Shown here piece after piece: positions 14,171-15,639 of a DNA stretch of 15,639 bases. Made by a program: the position numbers and the translations under genes. The notes below the pieces were generated by a model, which saw only the letters and a list, made by a program, of their open reading frames with translations, did not search any database and was not told the origin of the DNA. How positions within the stretch are numbered: position 1 is the first letter of the stretch; the number at the start of each line of letters is the position of its first letter. Source of the stretch: Chloroflexota bacterium. GTDB lineage: Bacteria > Chloroflexota > Anaerolineae > Aggregatilineales > Phototrophicaceae. The DNA lies in assembly GCA_003242205.1 (NCBI GenBank), contig QGUR01000086.1:1-15639 (forward strand), given 5' to 3'.

Positions 14171-15247
14171 ATGACCATCGACTATCGACCGCTGCATACC
14201 GTCGAAGAACTGGAACAGGTCGTCAATCTCGAAATCGCCGTCTGGGGCCTCGACCCACGCGACGCCGTACCCATGAACCTGATGCGGCCAATCAGCGCGC
14301 ATGGCGGTCTGGTGCTGGGCGCGTTCGAAGGCGAGACGATGGTCGGCATGTCGCTCGCCTTCCCGGCCCGGGTCGACGGCAAGTGGGTGCTGTGGTCGCA
14401 CATGACCGCCGTAGCGCGCGATCACCAGCGACGCGGTATCGGCTTTGGGCTGAAGCAGGCGCAGCGACAGTGGGCGCTGGCCCACGGCTATAACGAAATC
14501 CGCTGGACGTTCGACCCGTTCCAACCGGGCAACGCGAACTTCAACCTGCGACAGCTTGGCGCGTCGGCCAACACGTATCTGGTGGAATATTACGGCGTGA
14601 TGCGCGATGCCATCAACGGCAGTATCGCGCCAGACCGGATTGAGGCCGTCTGGAAACTGAAAGACAGGCGAGTCGCGGCGCTGGCGGAGGGAGCGAACGC
14701 CGTCGCCTTTCGCGGCCAGCCAGCGCCAGAGGCCTTCATGCTCACGCGCGACGCCGAGGGCAATCCGCTGCTGAGGCAGGATTACGACCGTGACGGGAAA
14801 TGGCGTTTCATCCAGATTCCCGAATCGACTGCCGGGCTAAGCCGCGAACGCGCACGCGCCTGGCGACAGGCCCTGCGAAGCGCGCTCCGGGACAGCTTCG
14901 CGCAAGGCTACGTGGCCGTCGACTTCGTTCGCAGCGGCGACCGGGCCTTTTACGCGCTGCGGCGGTCGCCCATCTGGTTCCTCTATGTCCTGCGGTGCGG
15001 CGACGATTCGCTGTATACCGGGATCACGCCCAATGTCGAGGCGCGATTACGCAAACATCAGGCAGGGCGAGGAGCCGCGTATACGGCCAGCAGACGCCCG
15101 GTTTCGCTGCTCGGCGTGTGGCAGTACCCCGACCGCCGGACAGCCCTGAAGGCCGAACTGGCATTCAAAAAACTGCCGCGCGCTTCCAAGCTGGCTCAGA
15201 TCGAATCGCGCCAACCATTCCTTCAGGGCCATTGGGTCGAAGGTTAA
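14171..15247 (+). CDS. GNAT acyltransferase (COG3375-like) fused to GIY-YIG nuclease domain
   Basis: The 358-residue protein has two parts. Residues 1-265 look like the predicted acyltransferases of COG3375, a GNAT group with unknown substrate. The acetyl-CoA P-loop is QRRGIG (86-91), followed by WALAHGYNEIRWTFDPFQPGNA, and the part ends at DRAFYALRR. Residues 268-350 form a compact GIY-YIG domain of the short YhbQ/UPF0213 type, with LYVL (271-274) for GIY, YTGI (282-285) for YIG, an Arg in ARLRKH (Arg292 or Arg294), and the metal-ligand Glu in KAELAFKK (Glu329). No in-frame ATG, GTG or TTG occurs between codons 261 and 286, so the nuclease part has no start of its own there. The ATG at 14171 lacks a clear ribosome site and lies 16 bp after the small membrane gene. 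It is the last gene of the operon. Confidence 0.88.
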   Translation: MTIDYRPLHTVEELEQVVNLEIAVWGLDPRDAVPMNLMRPISAHGGLVLGAFEGETMVGMSLAFPARVDGKWVLWSHMTAVARDHQRRGIGFGLKQAQRQWALAHGYNEIRWTFDPFQPGNANFNLRQLGASANTYLVEYYGVMRDAINGSIAPDRIEAVWKLKDRRVAALAEGANAVAFRGQPAPEAFMLTRDAEGNPLLRQDYDRDGKWRFIQIPESTAGLSRERARAWRQALRSALRDSFAQGYVAVDFVRSGDRAFYALRRSPIWFLYVLRCGDDSLYTGITPNVEARLRKHQAGRGAAYTASRRPVSLLGVWQYPDRRTALKAELAFKKLPRASKLAQIESRQPFLQGHWVEG

Positions 15248-15262
15248 ATTGTCGCGCTTTCG

Positions 15263-15292
15263 TTGTCATTCTATGCGTTAGCGCAGTAAGAT
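15263..15292 (+). promoter_or_regulatory. promoter of the solute-binding protein gene
   Basis: TTGTCA (15263-15268) and TAAGAT (15287-15292) are 18 bp apart and match sigma70 boxes at five and four of six positions. They lie in the 92-bp gap after the fusion gene and would give a leader of about 40 nt that contains the GGAGG site. A second -10-like TACTAT at 15312-15317 has no -35 partner. Confidence 0.5.
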
Positions 15293-15339
15293 ATGCGCGC
15301 GCGGATATTTTTACTATACAGACGGAGGTATGTTTAGGC

Positions 15340-15639
15340 ATGAAGCGCGTGTTAAGTGTTCTGTTGGTTTTCGTTTTCGCCCTGTCCGCTCTTAGTGTTG
15401 TTGCACAGGAAGCCACGCCAGAGGCAACTGAAACGCCCGAAGCGTTCAGCTCCATTCCGCCCGCACTGGCCGAACTGGCCGCCAGTGGTGAGTGGGAACT
15501 GCCCGATCTTGGTGGTCGCGAAGTAACGATCGCAGTTGAAAACGCCTACCTGCCTTTCAACTTCATCGATCAGGTCACTGGTGAACCGGCAGGCTGGGAC
15601 TACGACGTGTTGAACGAGCTGGGCAAGCGCCTCAATTTC
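15340..15639 (+). CDS. family 3 extracellular solute-binding protein of an ABC transporter, 3' partial
   Basis: The first 100 residues are visible; the gene runs past the window end. Residues 1-22 are a signal peptide (MKR, hydrophobic core, cleavage after VVA). A T/P/E-rich spacer follows at 24-35. There is no lipobox cysteine, so it is secreted or held by another partner. From about residue 60 the family 3 binding-protein fold begins: VTIAVENAYLPFNFID, then GEPAGWDYDVLNELGKRL. Such proteins capture amino acids or related small polar solutes for an ABC importer; the ligand cannot be told. ATG 15340 has GGAGG 11 nt upstream. It starts a new transcription unit, and transporter genes may follow outside the window. 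Confidence 0.92.
   Translation, partial: MKRVLSVLLVFVFALSALSVVAQEATPEATETPEAFSSIPPALAELAASGEWELPDLGGREVTIAVENAYLPFNFIDQVTGEPAGWDYDVLNELGKRLNF

Noticed and set aside
14930..15020. Separate GIY-YIG gene starting inside the fusion
   Set aside because: No in-frame ATG, GTG or TTG and no ribosome site occurs between the end of the acyltransferase part and the YIG motif.

Overview
The window reads as a stretch of bacterial chromosome with mostly housekeeping genes, moderately GC-rich and densely coded on both strands. The likely source is a member of the Chloroflexota, probably Anaerolineae-like. This is an inference from three things: secreted proteins whose mature N-termini are rich in T, P, E and A (the solute-binding protein at the right edge), a folate-dependent TrmFO beside a DapL-like aminotransferase, and several TPR and orphan kinase genes. 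No 16S rRNA or other firm phylogenetic marker is present. There is no insertion sequence, integrase, CRISPR array or phage gene.

Left part (1-2582). The 3' end of a soluble GAF-type histidine kinase runs rightward and meets a leftward gene for a TPR protein with one membrane anchor. Only 9 bp separate the two stop codons. Upstream of the TPR gene lies a self-contained tRNA-Leu(GAG) unit on the minus strand, with a near-consensus promoter and a strong intrinsic terminator.

Lipid and envelope part (2583-6292). plsX and fabF form a rightward pair for phospholipid and fatty-acid synthesis. An AT-rich inverted repeat and a strong but oddly placed Shine-Dalgarno sequence lie between them. A bidirectional terminator separates fabF from a leftward nucleotide-sugar dehydratase/epimerase-like SDR gene. 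The usual catalytic Lys of this SDR's D-K pair is Gln. A 191-bp divergent promoter region follows.

Right part (6293-15247). Eight rightward genes form a probable operon: a TPR protein, trmFO (tRNA m5U54 methylation), a secreted M28 peptidase, a cytoplasmic histidine kinase, a DapL-like aminotransferase, hflX (ribosome-associated GTPase), an 82-residue two-helix membrane protein, and an unusual GNAT-GIY-YIG fusion. Two of the junctions are identical 4-bp TTGA overlaps with TTG starts. A new transcription unit then starts with its own promoter and encodes a secreted family 3 solute-binding protein, cut by the window end.

The strongest oddities are the GNAT-GIY-YIG fusion and the substituted SDR active site. 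I found no convincing complete new defence, mobile or biosynthetic system here.
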